Positions 1-7,722 of a stretch of 64,000 nt of DNA are shown here, in pieces (the stretch's first letter is position 1; each line of letters begins with the position of its first letter). Location: assembly GCF_013409205.1 (NCBI RefSeq), contig NZ_JACCAE010000001.1:1550001-1614000 (forward strand), read 5' to 3'. Source of the stretch: Janibacter cremeus (GTDB taxonomy: Bacteria > Actinomycetota > Actinomycetes > Actinomycetales > Dermatophilaceae). The notes under the pieces are model-generated. The model was not told where the DNA came from and did not search any database. It saw nothing but the letters and a program-made list of their open reading frames with translations. The translations under genes and the position numbers were made by a program.

Positions 1-180
1 GATGTCCAGCGGCAGGGCGTGCACCTCGGTGCCGTCTGCGCGCAGGGCCTCGGACGTCTCGTCGAGCTGCGCGGTGAGCACGTCACCGATGACGAGCCGG
101 TCCTGCGCGAAGCGCTCTGCGATGGCCCTGCCCAGCCCGCGGGCAGCGCCGGTGACGACCACGAGACGGGGCTGCGTCAT
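1..180 (-). CDS. Short-chain dehydrogenase/reductase, N-terminal 60 residues (cut by left edge)
   Basis: This is the N-terminal Rossmann part of an SDR-family oxidoreductase; the remainder lies beyond the left edge. The nucleotide-binding motif TGAARGLG is visible at residues 10-17, followed by the helix AIAERF and an acidic IGD at the end of strand 2, typical of an NAD(H)-preferring classical SDR. The ATG overlaps the stop of the upstream hydrolase by four bases (ATGA), so it is the next gene of the same operon. In an aromatic catabolic operon an SDR often oxidises a dihydrodiol or a hydroxyacyl intermediate, but the substrate cannot be read from this fragment. Confidence 0.85.
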   Translation of the reverse strand, partial: MTQPRLVVVTGAARGLGRAIAERFAQDRLVIGDVLTAQLDETSEALRADGTEVHALPLDI

Positions 181-989
181 GGCAGGCCGTCCCAGAATTC
201 GGTGACCGCGTCGGTGAACTCACCCGGTACCTCGGTGATGGCCGCGTGACCCGCACGCGGCAGGACCGTCAGCCCGGCACCGGGGATCCGCGCGGCCAAC
301 AACCGGGACTCGGGGACACCGGTGACGACGTCGTCCTCGCCGACGACCACGAGGGTGGGCGCGGTGATCTGCGGCAACACCGCACTGGTGTCGGTCCCGG
401 CCATGAACTCCGCCGCCACCCGGTATCCGGGGACCCGCACACGGGCCATCTGCTGACGCACCCGCACTCCCACGGCGTCCTGCGCGTGGGGAGAGACGAG
501 ACGCCCGGCGCGCCGGGCAGCGAACTGCTCGGGTCCGAGGTTCTCCAACTCGGTCACCCGCGCACGCATGGCAGCGGCCTTCGCCGGGTCCGTCGCGGAT
601 CCGCGAGTCGAGTCCGCCAGGACGAGGGATCGAACCATCTCGGGTCGGTGGTGGGCCAGGCACGTGGCGATCACCCCTCCCCAGGACGTGCCGACGAGGT
701 CGACCGGGCCGAGCCGGAGGGCGGTGATGGACCCGGCCAGGCTCTCGACGAGGTCGACATCACCGAAGGGGTCGCGCGAGCGGCCGTAGCCGGGTGCGTC
801 CCACGCCAGCGCCCGGGCGCCGTACTCGGCGAGCCGCTGCGCGACGTCCGTGCAGGAGTGGGCGCTTCCACCGATGCCGTGCAGGAGGACGACGGTGCGG
901 GTCGGGCGTTGCTCCGGGAGGAACTCGACGAAGGAGGTGCCGTCCGGAGCGCGGAGCCGGGAGTGGGTCGTGTGGGCCATGGTCGGCAT
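177..989 (-). CDS. Alpha/beta hydrolase, MhpC-like (possible meta-cleavage product hydrolase)
   Basis: A 270-residue alpha/beta-hydrolase. The oxyanion-hole motif HGIGG is at residues 37-41 and the nucleophile elbow GTSWGG at 100-105 (Ser102). A late acidic residue in GEDDVV and the histidine in RAGHAA complete the catalytic triad. The family includes C-C bond hydrolases that split ring-fission products of extradiol cleavage, and the gene directly follows an extradiol dioxygenase. Its ATG overlaps that gene's TGA by one base, implying translational coupling. The length matches MhpC/BphD-type enzymes. A simple esterase or amidase cannot be excluded. In-frame ATGs at residues 1 and 4 are both possible starts; the first fits the overlap. 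Confidence 0.8.
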   Translation of the reverse strand: MPTMAHTTHSRLRAPDGTSFVEFLPEQRPTRTVVLLHGIGGSAHSCTDVAQRLAEYGARALAWDAPGYGRSRDPFGDVDLVESLAGSITALRLGPVDLVGTSWGGVIATCLAHHRPEMVRSLVLADSTRGSATDPAKAAAMRARVTELENLGPEQFAARRAGRLVSPHAQDAVGVRVRQQMARVRVPGYRVAAEFMAGTDTSAVLPQITAPTLVVVGEDDVVTGVPESRLLAARIPGAGLTVLPRAGHAAITEVPGEFTDAVTEFWDGLP

Positions 990-1999
990 CAGAACCGTCC
1001 CCGGGCAGCGCGCTGGTCCGGCGTCTCCGTGCCCGACTGCACCTCGTCGAGGAAGTACCCGTCCGATGCCTCGACGGCTGCGCGGGCGCCCAGGTCGGGC
1101 ACACCCGCCATGGCGGAACGCACCCCGGACGTGGGTGGCCCGGCCGTGCGCCACTGGTCGGAGAGCTCCGGAGTGCGACGCCAGGTGCGGCACAGCCACG
1201 TGTCCTCGTTGATCTCCTCGACCTCGGAGGTGTACTCGCACACGAGTCCGGCCGGGTCGGTGAAGTAGGAGAAGGTGTTGTTGCCCGGGCCGTGCCGACC
1301 GGGACCCCACTGCGGTTCGATGCCGTGCGTCTTGAGGTTGCCGATCCCGCGCATGAAGTGGTCGATGGTCGACAACTCGTAGGCCACGTGGTTGACCGAG
1401 GTCCACGCCGCCTGGTTGAAGGCGATGACGTGGTGCTTCGGCGTGCACCGCAGGAAGGCCATCTGACGCTCCGACCAGTCCGAGATCCGCATGCCGAGGA
1501 CCTGCGTGTAGAACTGCGTGGCGGTCTCGATGTCGACGGTGTTGAGCACGACGTGCGCCAGTGCCCGGGGCACGCTCGGGTGACCGTTCTCGTCGCCGCG
1601 GACCACGGCGTTGACCTCGCTCACGAGCTCGACGATGCGCCCCTCGGGGTCGACAAAGGCGAGTCCGTACCCGCCGGCGGCGTCGTCGTCGTTGCGACCC
1701 GGCTCCCGCAGGAGGGGGATTCCCGCCGCGACGAGACGTCGCCCGGCCTCGTCGACCTCGCCGGGCGTGCCCACCGCGAACGACAGTCCGCCGAGCGAGT
1801 TGGCCTCGTGCTCCTCGAGCTTGAGGATGTGGTGCTCCTGGCCCGTGCCACGCAGCCAGAACCGGTCGCGGTCCTCCTCGGTCAGGCCGAGACCCCACAC
1901 CTGCGTGTAGAAGTCCTTCGACGTGACGACATCAGGGACCCGCAGGGTCACCGAGCGCAGGCCGCGCAGGGTGACGACGGGCTCGTCGGTGTAGTGCAT
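989..1999 (-). CDS. Type I extradiol ring-cleavage dioxygenase (two VOC domains)
   Basis: A 336-residue protein with two vicinal-oxygen-chelate modules, the architecture of catechol 2,3-dioxygenase/BphC enzymes. The C-terminal module keeps candidate iron ligands His149 (RALAHVV), His204 (VNHVAYE) and Glu255 (LVCEY). It also has His236 and Tyr245 at exactly the spacing (-19 and -10 from the Glu) of the second-sphere His and Tyr in BphC, so it is probably catalytically competent and not a bleomycin-resistance-like VOC protein. It should open a catecholic or aminophenolic ring next to a hydroxyl, using Fe(II) and O2. The start at 1999 is preceded by AGGAG. It sits between the reductase and the hydrolase genes of the operon. 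Confidence 0.82.
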   Translation of the reverse strand: MHYTDEPVVTLRGLRSVTLRVPDVVTSKDFYTQVWGLGLTEEDRDRFWLRGTGQEHHILKLEEHEANSLGGLSFAVGTPGEVDEAGRRLVAAGIPLLREPGRNDDDAAGGYGLAFVDPEGRIVELVSEVNAVVRGDENGHPSVPRALAHVVLNTVDIETATQFYTQVLGMRISDWSERQMAFLRCTPKHHVIAFNQAAWTSVNHVAYELSTIDHFMRGIGNLKTHGIEPQWGPGRHGPGNNTFSYFTDPAGLVCEYTSEVEEINEDTWLCRTWRRTPELSDQWRTAGPPTSGVRSAMAGVPDLGARAAVEASDGYFLDEVQSGTETPDQRAARGRF

Positions 2000-2028
2000 G
2001 GGTACTCCTTCGTCGGTGGTTGTGGGAC

Positions 2029-2994
2029 TCAGAGGTCGAGGACGAGCTCGGAGCCGCGGCATCGGGAGACGCAGATGCACATCGTCTCTCCCGACTCCTT
2101 CTCGTCGTCGGAGAGCAGGTAGTCGCGGTGGTCGATCTCCCCGGAGACCACACCGGTCTCGCAGGTGCCGCAGATGCCCTCGGTGCAGGAGAAGGGCACA
2201 TCGTGGCCGACTTCGGCCAGGGCGTCGAGGATCGAGGTGTCCGCCCCGACGTGGACGCGCTCACCGGTGCTGTCGACGACGACGTCGAAGGCACCGTCGG
2301 GAGTGTCCGGGGCAGCCGCGGGCTCGGGCGCGCGGAAACGCTCGAGGCGCAACCGGGAAGTGTCCGGCACCGAGATCTCGACGGCCTCCATCAGCGTCGC
2401 CGGCCCGCAGCAGTAGACGACGGTCCGCTCATCCACTTCTGCGAGGATGCTCGAGATGTCGGCGAATCCACCCACCTCGTCGTCGACGTGGACGGTGACC
2501 CGATCGCGCGGCAGACCGGAGATCTCGTCGACGAAGGCCATGACCTCGCGGGACCGGCCGGTGTAGAGCAGGTGCCAGTCTGCCCCCTTCGCCTCCAGAG
2601 CCCGGGTCATGGCGACGATCGGCGTGATGCCGATACCGCCGGCCACGAGGAGGTGACGCGGTGACTCACCATCGAGCTGGAAGAGGTTGCGCGGGCCGTC
2701 GACGAGGATCTCCGCGCCGATCGGCAGCTCGTCGTGGATGAGCCGACTGCCGCCACGGGAGTCCGGCACCCGCAACACGGCCACGGACCACCGCGAGGTG
2801 TCATCGGGGTCGGAACACAGCGAGTACTCGCGCACGAGCCCGTTGGGCAGGTGCAACGAGAGGTGCGCGCCCGGTTCCCACCGCGGCAGGGCTTCGCCCT
2901 CGGGGTGGACGAAGGTCACGCTGGTGACTCCTTGGGCCTCCCAGGTCTTCTGGTGCACCCGCAGGACCTGACTCGACTCCGAACCGATCTTCAT
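2029..2994 (-). CDS. PDR/VanB-family oxygenase reductase (FMN, NAD, 2Fe-2S)
   Basis: A 321-residue iron-sulfur flavoprotein of the phthalate dioxygenase reductase type. The domains run flavin-binding barrel (REYSLCSDP, about residues 56-64), nucleotide-binding fold (LLVAGGIGITP, then YCCGPATLM) and a C-terminal plant-type ferredoxin with cysteines in CTEGICGTC plus a distal cysteine in METMCICVSRC-like context. Such proteins pass electrons from NADH through FMN to a Rieske mononuclear oxygenase such as VanA. No Rieske oxygenase is encoded in the window, so the partner is either left of the edge or elsewhere. The gene is co-directional with and closely spaced to the dioxygenase (29 bp) and cupin genes. 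Confidence 0.88.
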   Translation of the reverse strand: MKIGSESSQVLRVHQKTWEAQGVTSVTFVHPEGEALPRWEPGAHLSLHLPNGLVREYSLCSDPDDTSRWSVAVLRVPDSRGGSRLIHDELPIGAEILVDGPRNLFQLDGESPRHLLVAGGIGITPIVAMTRALEAKGADWHLLYTGRSREVMAFVDEISGLPRDRVTVHVDDEVGGFADISSILAEVDERTVVYCCGPATLMEAVEISVPDTSRLRLERFRAPEPAAAPDTPDGAFDVVVDSTGERVHVGADTSILDALAEVGHDVPFSCTEGICGTCETGVVSGEIDHRDYLLSDDEKESGETMCICVSRCRGSELVLDL

Positions 2995-3033
2995 GTCTGC
3001 TCCTCGCGCTGGCCGTGGCTGGTCGACGTCTGC

Positions 3034-3579
3034 TCAGCGGGTGACGCCGTGCATCTCGGACGTCTCGGGGTAGGTCGGGATCTGGGGCTTCTTGGTACCG
3101 ATGACCACGCAGAAGAGGGCGTCCTCGTCGGTGGTGTTGGCGAGACTGCGCGGCACGCCTGCCGGAACCACGATCATGTCGCGGTACCCGAGCGTACGAG
3201 TCGCCGTCTTGGTGCCGTCGGCGACGTCGTGGACACTGACCTCGATCTGGCCCTCCAGGACGAAGAAGGCCTCCTCCACGTCACCGTGCGTGTGCTCCGG
3301 GCCGACCGCACCGGCCGGCAGGCGCATGTTGGAGAAGGTGAATCCACCGGAAGGGATGATCCGGGTGTCGGTGTCGAAGTTGCCGGTCGCGCCCGAGCCG
3401 ACGTAGCGGATCTGCGCACGACGGAACTTCTCACCCTTCGCATCGGCCTGGAAGCCCAGGGCGTCCCAGTCCTCGTAACGCGTCTCGCGGCTGGCGACGC
3501 ACGAGTCGATGAGGGCATCGAGGTCGGCCCCCGGCTGGAGGGTCTGCTCGGTCTGCTGGTCGTTGGTCTGGGTCATCAT
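3034..3579 (-). CDS. Cupin-domain protein of the catabolic operon
   Basis: A roughly 181-residue single-domain cupin. The first cupin motif appears as EHTHGDVEEAFFVLEG, giving His-x-His and Glu metal ligands, and the second as the glycine/proline turn VVPAGVPRSLAN. Small cupins in aromatic pathways include ring-cleavage dioxygenases, of which 3-hydroxyanthranilate dioxygenase is of similar size, as well as isomerases and accessory proteins. Nothing here decides between them. Two adjacent ATG codons (3577-3579 and 3574-3576) follow an AAGGAG ribosome site; the second has the better spacing. It lies 29 bp after the aldehyde dehydrogenase and upstream of the reductase, clearly in the same transcription unit. 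Confidence 0.78.
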   Translation of the reverse strand: MMTQTNDQQTEQTLQPGADLDALIDSCVASRETRYEDWDALGFQADAKGEKFRRAQIRYVGSGATGNFDTDTRIIPSGGFTFSNMRLPAGAVGPEHTHGDVEEAFFVLEGQIEVSVHDVADGTKTATRTLGYRDMIVVPAGVPRSLANTTDEDALFCVVIGTKKPQIPTYPETSEMHGVTR

Positions 3580-3608
3580 GCTCTCCTTCTCGTGTGGTGC
3601 GTGGTGGG

Positions 3609-5162
3609 TCATGAGCCGGTCGACGTCGGGTCGACCGCTCGCGCCTGCTCGGCTGCCCACGGGAGGGGCTCGCCGCTCAGGTCGATGTAGATGCTCTTCT
3701 GCCGCATGTACGAGCGGATCCCCTCTCTGCCCTTCTCGACGCCGACACCGCTGTCGCGGACTCCGGCGAAGGGGGTGGAGATGCTGAACTGCTTGTACGT
3801 GTTGACGTAGACGGTCCCGGCGACGAGCCGCCCGGCGATCCGGTGGATCCGTCGGTAGTCGGCCGTCCAGATGCCGCTGGCCAGCCCGTAGTCCGAGTCG
3901 TTGGCCATGGCGATGAGGTCCTCCTCGTCGTCGAAGGGCAGGACGACCGCGACCGGGCCGAAGACCTCCTCCTGGCAGATGCGTGCGGAGTTGTCGACGC
4001 CGCCGATGATGGTCGGCAGGTAGTAGGCCCCGTCCGCCAGCTCGGGGTCGGCCGGAACGCCTCCGCCGATGAGGACCTGGGCGCCGTCCGCGACCGCGGC
4101 GTCGACCATGGCCGCCACCTGGTCCCGGTGGCTGTGGCTGACGAGCGGGGCCACCTGGGTCCTCGGGTCGGTGCCCGAGCCGACGCGCAGGCGCCGGGTG
4201 GCCTCGACGAGCCGGGCGACGACGTCGTCGAAGATCGTGCGCTGGACGAAGATCCGTGACCCGGCGATGCAGCTCTGACCGGTTGAGGAGAAGATCCCGT
4301 AGAGCACCCCGGCGATCGCCTGTGTCAGGTCTGCGTCGTCGAAGACGATGGTGGGCGACTTCCCACCGAGCTCCAGGGTCGCCGGCATGAGCTTCTCGGC
4401 GGCGACGTGGGCCAGGTGCCGGCCGGTCGTCGTGCCACCGGTGAAGGTCAGCTTGCCCACGCGGGGGTGGGAGGCGAGCGCCTCACCCACGGTGCGTCCC
4501 GGTCCGGGGAGCACGGAGAGCAACCCTGGCGGCAGCCCCGCTTCCTCGGTGATCCGCGCCAGCAGCAGGGTGACCCAGGGGGCCCAGGCCGGCGGCTTCG
4601 CCACGACTGCGTTGCCGGCGGCGAGCGCCGGGGCGATCTTCTGCGCATCACTGGCGATGGGCGAGTTCCACGGGGTGATCGAGGCGACGACCCCGACCGG
4701 CTCCCACGTCGCAATGGTCAGGTACGGCCCGCGGGGCGGGGTGACCTGGTCCTCGAGGGTCTCCAGCGCCGCCGCCGTGTAGCGGAAGGTGGCCGCGGCA
4801 CTGTGGGCGAGGGCCAGGGTCTCTCCCCGGGTCTTGCCGGTGTCCAGGGTCTGCAACGCGGAGATCTCCTCCGCCCGACGCTCGATGGCGTCCCCGACGC
4901 GGCGCAGGACCCCGGCTCGCTCGTGGGGCAGTGCTGCCCGCCAGCCGCTCTCGAGCGCCGCGCGCTCTCCCGCCCGGACAGCCTCGTCCACGTCCTCCAC
5001 GGTGGCTGCGTGGAGGTGGGCGAACGTCACGCCGGTGGACGGGTCGACGGTGTCGATGACGGCACCGGTCCCGGTGCGCCAGCGGCCGCCGACGAGCACC
5101 TCGTCACGTAGGAGATGGCCAAGGGCCAGCCCTGAAGTCAGTGGAGCGATCTCAGTCGACAT
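3609..5162 (-). CDS. NAD(P)-dependent aldehyde dehydrogenase of the catabolic operon
   Basis: A 517-residue aldehyde dehydrogenase superfamily member. The catalytic cysteine is Cys298 in STGQSCIAGSR and the general-base glutamate is Glu264 in LELGGKSP. Asn166 (PWNSP) and Lys189 (VVAKP) are also in place. It oxidises an aldehyde to the acid with NAD(P)+. In an extradiol pathway the obvious role is oxidising the semialdehyde ring-fission product, as in hydroxymuconic or 2-aminomuconic semialdehyde dehydrogenases, but the sequence alone does not fix the substrate. The start at 5162 is chosen because homology begins there. A 94-bp gap with promoter-like sequence separates it from the preceding gene. 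Confidence 0.88.
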   Translation of the reverse strand: MSTEIAPLTSGLALGHLLRDEVLVGGRWRTGTGAVIDTVDPSTGVTFAHLHAATVEDVDEAVRAGERAALESGWRAALPHERAGVLRRVGDAIERRAEEISALQTLDTGKTRGETLALAHSAAATFRYTAAALETLEDQVTPPRGPYLTIATWEPVGVVASITPWNSPIASDAQKIAPALAAGNAVVAKPPAWAPWVTLLLARITEEAGLPPGLLSVLPGPGRTVGEALASHPRVGKLTFTGGTTTGRHLAHVAAEKLMPATLELGGKSPTIVFDDADLTQAIAGVLYGIFSSTGQSCIAGSRIFVQRTIFDDVVARLVEATRRLRVGSGTDPRTQVAPLVSHSHRDQVAAMVDAAVADGAQVLIGGGVPADPELADGAYYLPTIIGGVDNSARICQEEVFGPVAVVLPFDDEEDLIAMANDSDYGLASGIWTADYRRIHRIAGRLVAGTVYVNTYKQFSISTPFAGVRDSGVGVEKGREGIRSYMRQKSIYIDLSGEPLPWAAEQARAVDPTSTGS

Positions 5163-5188
5163 TGAACCGAGGCCTACCTTCCGTCGTT

Positions 5189-5212
5189 GCAATAAGTCTG
5201 AGCGCAAAGATG
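5189..5212 (-). promoter_or_regulatory. Candidate operator upstream of the aldehyde dehydrogenase (shared 24-bp element)
   Basis: Read on the minus strand this begins CATCTTTGCGCTCA and ends TTATTGC. A second copy at 9573-9596 on the plus strand agrees at 20 of 24 positions. The element lies just downstream of a TTGACA hexamer (5218-5223, minus strand), where a promoter spacer and -10 would be. This is the position expected for a repressor or activator site controlling the aldehyde dehydrogenase to SDR half of the operon. Function is inferred only from the duplicated sequence and its placement. Confidence 0.45.
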
Positions 5213-5217
5213 TTTTC

Positions 5218-5223
5218 TGTCAA
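5218..5223 (-). promoter_or_regulatory. Probable -35 box (TTGACA) of an internal operon promoter
   Basis: A consensus TTGACA on the minus strand sits in the 94-bp gap before the aldehyde dehydrogenase start. The -10 is not clear: AGACTT follows at a spacing of 18 and TTATTG slightly later. The gap is AT-richer than its surroundings. An internal promoter would let the enzymatic genes be expressed separately from the transporter genes upstream. Confidence 0.4.
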
Positions 5224-5256
5224 GACTTTTCGGATGTCATTCCCGCAGGACCCGGG

Positions 5257-6042
5257 TCAGGCGATCAGTGGCGCACGATCGGTGAGCGAAGCCACCGTGT
5301 GCAGCACCGACCAAGCGGTCACCGCACTCGTGCGCGGGTTCTGGTTGCTGGGGGTGTTGCGGATCGTGAAGCAGTAGTCACCGAGGTCCCCCTCGGCGGT
5401 GATCTCGTGGGTCGTCATCGGCGCCGTAGGGTCACCGACGAGCTCGACCTCGACCAGCTGTGTCGAGCCCACCGCCGTCGCGAGGGCCGCCACGACATTC
5501 AGGGAGTCGGGGAAGAGCCGGGCCGCCTCGTCGGCACTCCCGGAGAAGACGGTGATCGGGTCGCGCGCGGCCAGGATCTCGGCCGTCCTCTCCCGGGTCA
5601 TCCACTCGCGCACGAGGGAGGCCGACTTCTTGGTCGTGCGCAGGCGGGCCACATCGAGTCCACCCGCACGAGCGACCGAGGCCAGCAGGTCGAGTCCACC
5701 AACCGCGCCGTGGGTACCGAGCAGCCGTCCCGGCCCCAGAGAGCCCAGCCGGGACCCGAGCCGCTCGTCCAGAAGTGCGCCGACGGAGGTGACGACCAGG
5801 TCGGCGCCCCCGCCGAGGACGGGGTCGATCATCTCGTGGACGGCCGGCTGGCCGGCGCACTCGACGACCACATCCGCGATGTGCAACGCCTCCGAGAGGG
5901 TGCACTGCGGTGCCGGCGGGTCGGTCAGGACCCGGCTGTCGACGATGCCGACCAACTCGGCTCCCGGGACACCCCCCTTCGCCAGCTCACCGGCCACCTG
6001 CGACCCGATGACTCCGTACCCGGCCACCACGACCCGCCGCAT
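5257..6042 (-). CDS. Aspartate-dehydrogenase-like oxidoreductase (NadX/DUF108 type)
   Basis: A 261-residue protein with an N-terminal Rossmann motif VAGYGVIGSQV and the CAGQPAVHE and TSVGALLDE segments seen in L-aspartate dehydrogenases. True NadX makes iminoaspartate for NAD synthesis, but here there is no nadA or nadC, and the gene is wedged between a transporter ATPase (one-base TGATG overlap) and an aldehyde dehydrogenase. A catabolic role is more likely, either deaminating an amino-acid-like breakdown product or reducing an imine. The name reflects family similarity only. Start ATG at 6040-6042; an immediately preceding GTG is also possible. Confidence 0.72.
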   Translation of the reverse strand: MRRVVVAGYGVIGSQVAGELAKGGVPGAELVGIVDSRVLTDPPAPQCTLSEALHIADVVVECAGQPAVHEMIDPVLGGGADLVVTSVGALLDERLGSRLGSLGPGRLLGTHGAVGGLDLLASVARAGGLDVARLRTTKKSASLVREWMTRERTAEILAARDPITVFSGSADEAARLFPDSLNVVAALATAVGSTQLVEVELVGDPTAPMTTHEITAEGDLGDYCFTIRNTPSNQNPRTSAVTAWSVLHTVASLTDRAPLIA

Positions 6043-6848
6043 CACGACGCGTCCTCGACCGCCTGCAGCTCGCGGTGGCGCAGCAGCTGAGTCACGTGGC
6101 CGCGGATCTCGACGTACCGCGGGTCGGTCTTGGTCGTCACGTGGTCGCGGGGGTGGGGCAGGTCGACCTCGATGGTCTCCGCGACGATGCTCGGCGGGGT
6201 CGACAGCACGATGATGTGGTCTGCGAGGTAGACACTCTCGTCGATGTCGTGGGTGACGACGAGGACGGTGATGCCGAGCTTGCGCTGGATGCGTAGGAGC
6301 AGGTCCTCCAGGTCCGCGCGGGTCTGCGCGTCCACCGACGCGTAGGGCTCGTCCATCACGAGCAGCTTCGGCCGGGAGGCGAGCGCACGGGCAATGGCCA
6401 CCCGCTGCTGCATGCCACCCGACATCTGCCACGGGTAGAGGTGCGAGCGGTCCCCGAGCCCCACGGCATCGAGAGCCTCCTGGACGCGCTCGGCACGCTC
6501 CTTCTTCGGCACCTTCGACAACGGGAAGGCGACGTTCTTGTCCACACGCATCCACGGGTAGAGCGAGCGCGAGTAGTCCTGGAAGACCATGGCCAGCCCT
6601 TCGGGGACGCCGGAGACCGTGGTGCCCTCGAAGGTCACGGTGCCATCGGTCGGGTCGTCCAGGCCGCTGATGATGCGCAGCAACGTCGACTTGCCGCAGC
6701 CCGAGGGTCCGACGATGACGGAGATCTTGTGCGCAGGGATCATCGCGCTGATGCTGCGCACCGCAAGGTTGTCGCCGTAGCGCTTGGACACGCCGTCGAG
6801 CTGGAGCTCCGGGACGATCTTCTGAGGGGATTGGCTCGTATCAGTCAT
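6042..6848 (-). CDS. ABC transporter ATP-binding protein, SsuB/TauB-like
   Basis: A 268-residue ABC ATPase. The Walker A motif GPSGCGKST is at residues 47-55, followed by the Q-loop VFQDYSRSLYPW, the signature MSGGMQQR, Walker B LLVMDEP and the H-loop VVTHDIDE. The SLYPWMRV segment after the Q-loop is typical of the nitrate/sulfonate/taurine importer family. It powers the two permeases encoded just upstream, with which it overlaps by eight bases. The cargo is unknown, but the flanking enzymes suggest an aromatic or heteroaromatic acid. Confidence 0.92.
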   Translation of the reverse strand: MTDTSQSPQKIVPELQLDGVSKRYGDNLAVRSISAMIPAHKISVIVGPSGCGKSTLLRIISGLDDPTDGTVTFEGTTVSGVPEGLAMVFQDYSRSLYPWMRVDKNVAFPLSKVPKKERAERVQEALDAVGLGDRSHLYPWQMSGGMQQRVAIARALASRPKLLVMDEPYASVDAQTRADLEDLLLRIQRKLGITVLVVTHDIDESVYLADHIIVLSTPPSIVAETIEVDLPHPRDHVTTKTDPRYVEIRGHVTQLLRHRELQAVEDAS

Positions 6849-7722
6849 TTTGTGCAGTCGCTCCTCGGTGCCAGGCCAGGACCCGACGCTCGATCTGAAG
6901 GAAGATGAAGTTCATGACCACGCCGAGCAACGCGAGCACGATGAGCACCGCGAAGAAGCCCGGGTAGTTGAAGTCCCGCTGCGTCGAGACGAGCAGGTAG
7001 CCGAGTCCGTTGTCCGACTTCTGCAGCTCGGAGATGATCATGATGATCAGGGACATGGACATCGCGGTACGGATGCCGGCGAAGATCTTCGGCGAGGCGC
7101 CCGGCAGGACGATGTGGGTCAGGACCAGTCGAGCCGGGATCCGGTAGACCGCGGCCGCCTGCGAGCGGATCTCCCCGACCGACATCACCCCGTCGATGGT
7201 GTTGAAGAGGATCGGCCAGACGACGCTGAAGGCGATCAGGAAGATCTTGGGGGAGTCGCCGATACCGAAGAGCAGGAAGAAGACCCCGAGCAGGGCCGGG
7301 CTGGGCAGGGAACGCCCGAGGTGCACCAGCGGCTGGAAGAGCGCGTGCGCCACCGGGGAGATGCCCAGGACCACGCCGACTCCCACGCCGATGGCGATGG
7401 CCAGGAAGAGACCTGCCAGGGCCCGCAGGACGCTGGGGACGAAGTGGGTGAAGGTCGCCTCACCGAGGAAGCCCTTGCTGATGTCACCGGAGAGGAACAT
7501 CGTCCCGGCGGTACGGAAGGACTCCCACGGGCCCGGGACGAAGTACCCGCTCTGGGCGGCCCTCGACAGGGCGAACCAGCACAGCAGGATGATCACCGGC
7601 ACGAGCAGCCGCAGCACGATCTGCTGCGGGAGGCCGATACCACCTCTGGGCTTGGCGGGCTTGGAGGACTTGGTGGGCGCGGGCGCCCGTGTGGCGCGGG
7701 ATCGCACGTTCTGGACAGTCAC
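6841..7722 (-). CDS. ABC transporter permease, SsuC/TauC-like (first ATPase-proximal permease)
   Basis: A 293-residue integral membrane permease. A basic, proline-rich N-terminus of about 30 residues precedes a first membrane helix at VLRLLVPVIILLCWFAL, with about five more hydrophobic segments after it. The binding-protein-dependent transport signature lies around VLTHIVLPGASPKIFAGIRT, the EAA-loop coupling helix that contacts the ATPase. It overlaps the partner permease by four bases (ATGA) and the ATPase by eight. Two different permease genes imply a heterodimeric channel; many relatives use a homodimer. Confidence 0.9.
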   Translation of the reverse strand: MTVQNVRSRATRAPAPTKSSKPAKPRGGIGLPQQIVLRLLVPVIILLCWFALSRAAQSGYFVPGPWESFRTAGTMFLSGDISKGFLGEATFTHFVPSVLRALAGLFLAIAIGVGVGVVLGISPVAHALFQPLVHLGRSLPSPALLGVFFLLFGIGDSPKIFLIAFSVVWPILFNTIDGVMSVGEIRSQAAAVYRIPARLVLTHIVLPGASPKIFAGIRTAMSMSLIIMIISELQKSDNGLGYLLVSTQRDFNYPGFFAVLIVLALLGVVMNFIFLQIERRVLAWHRGATAQND

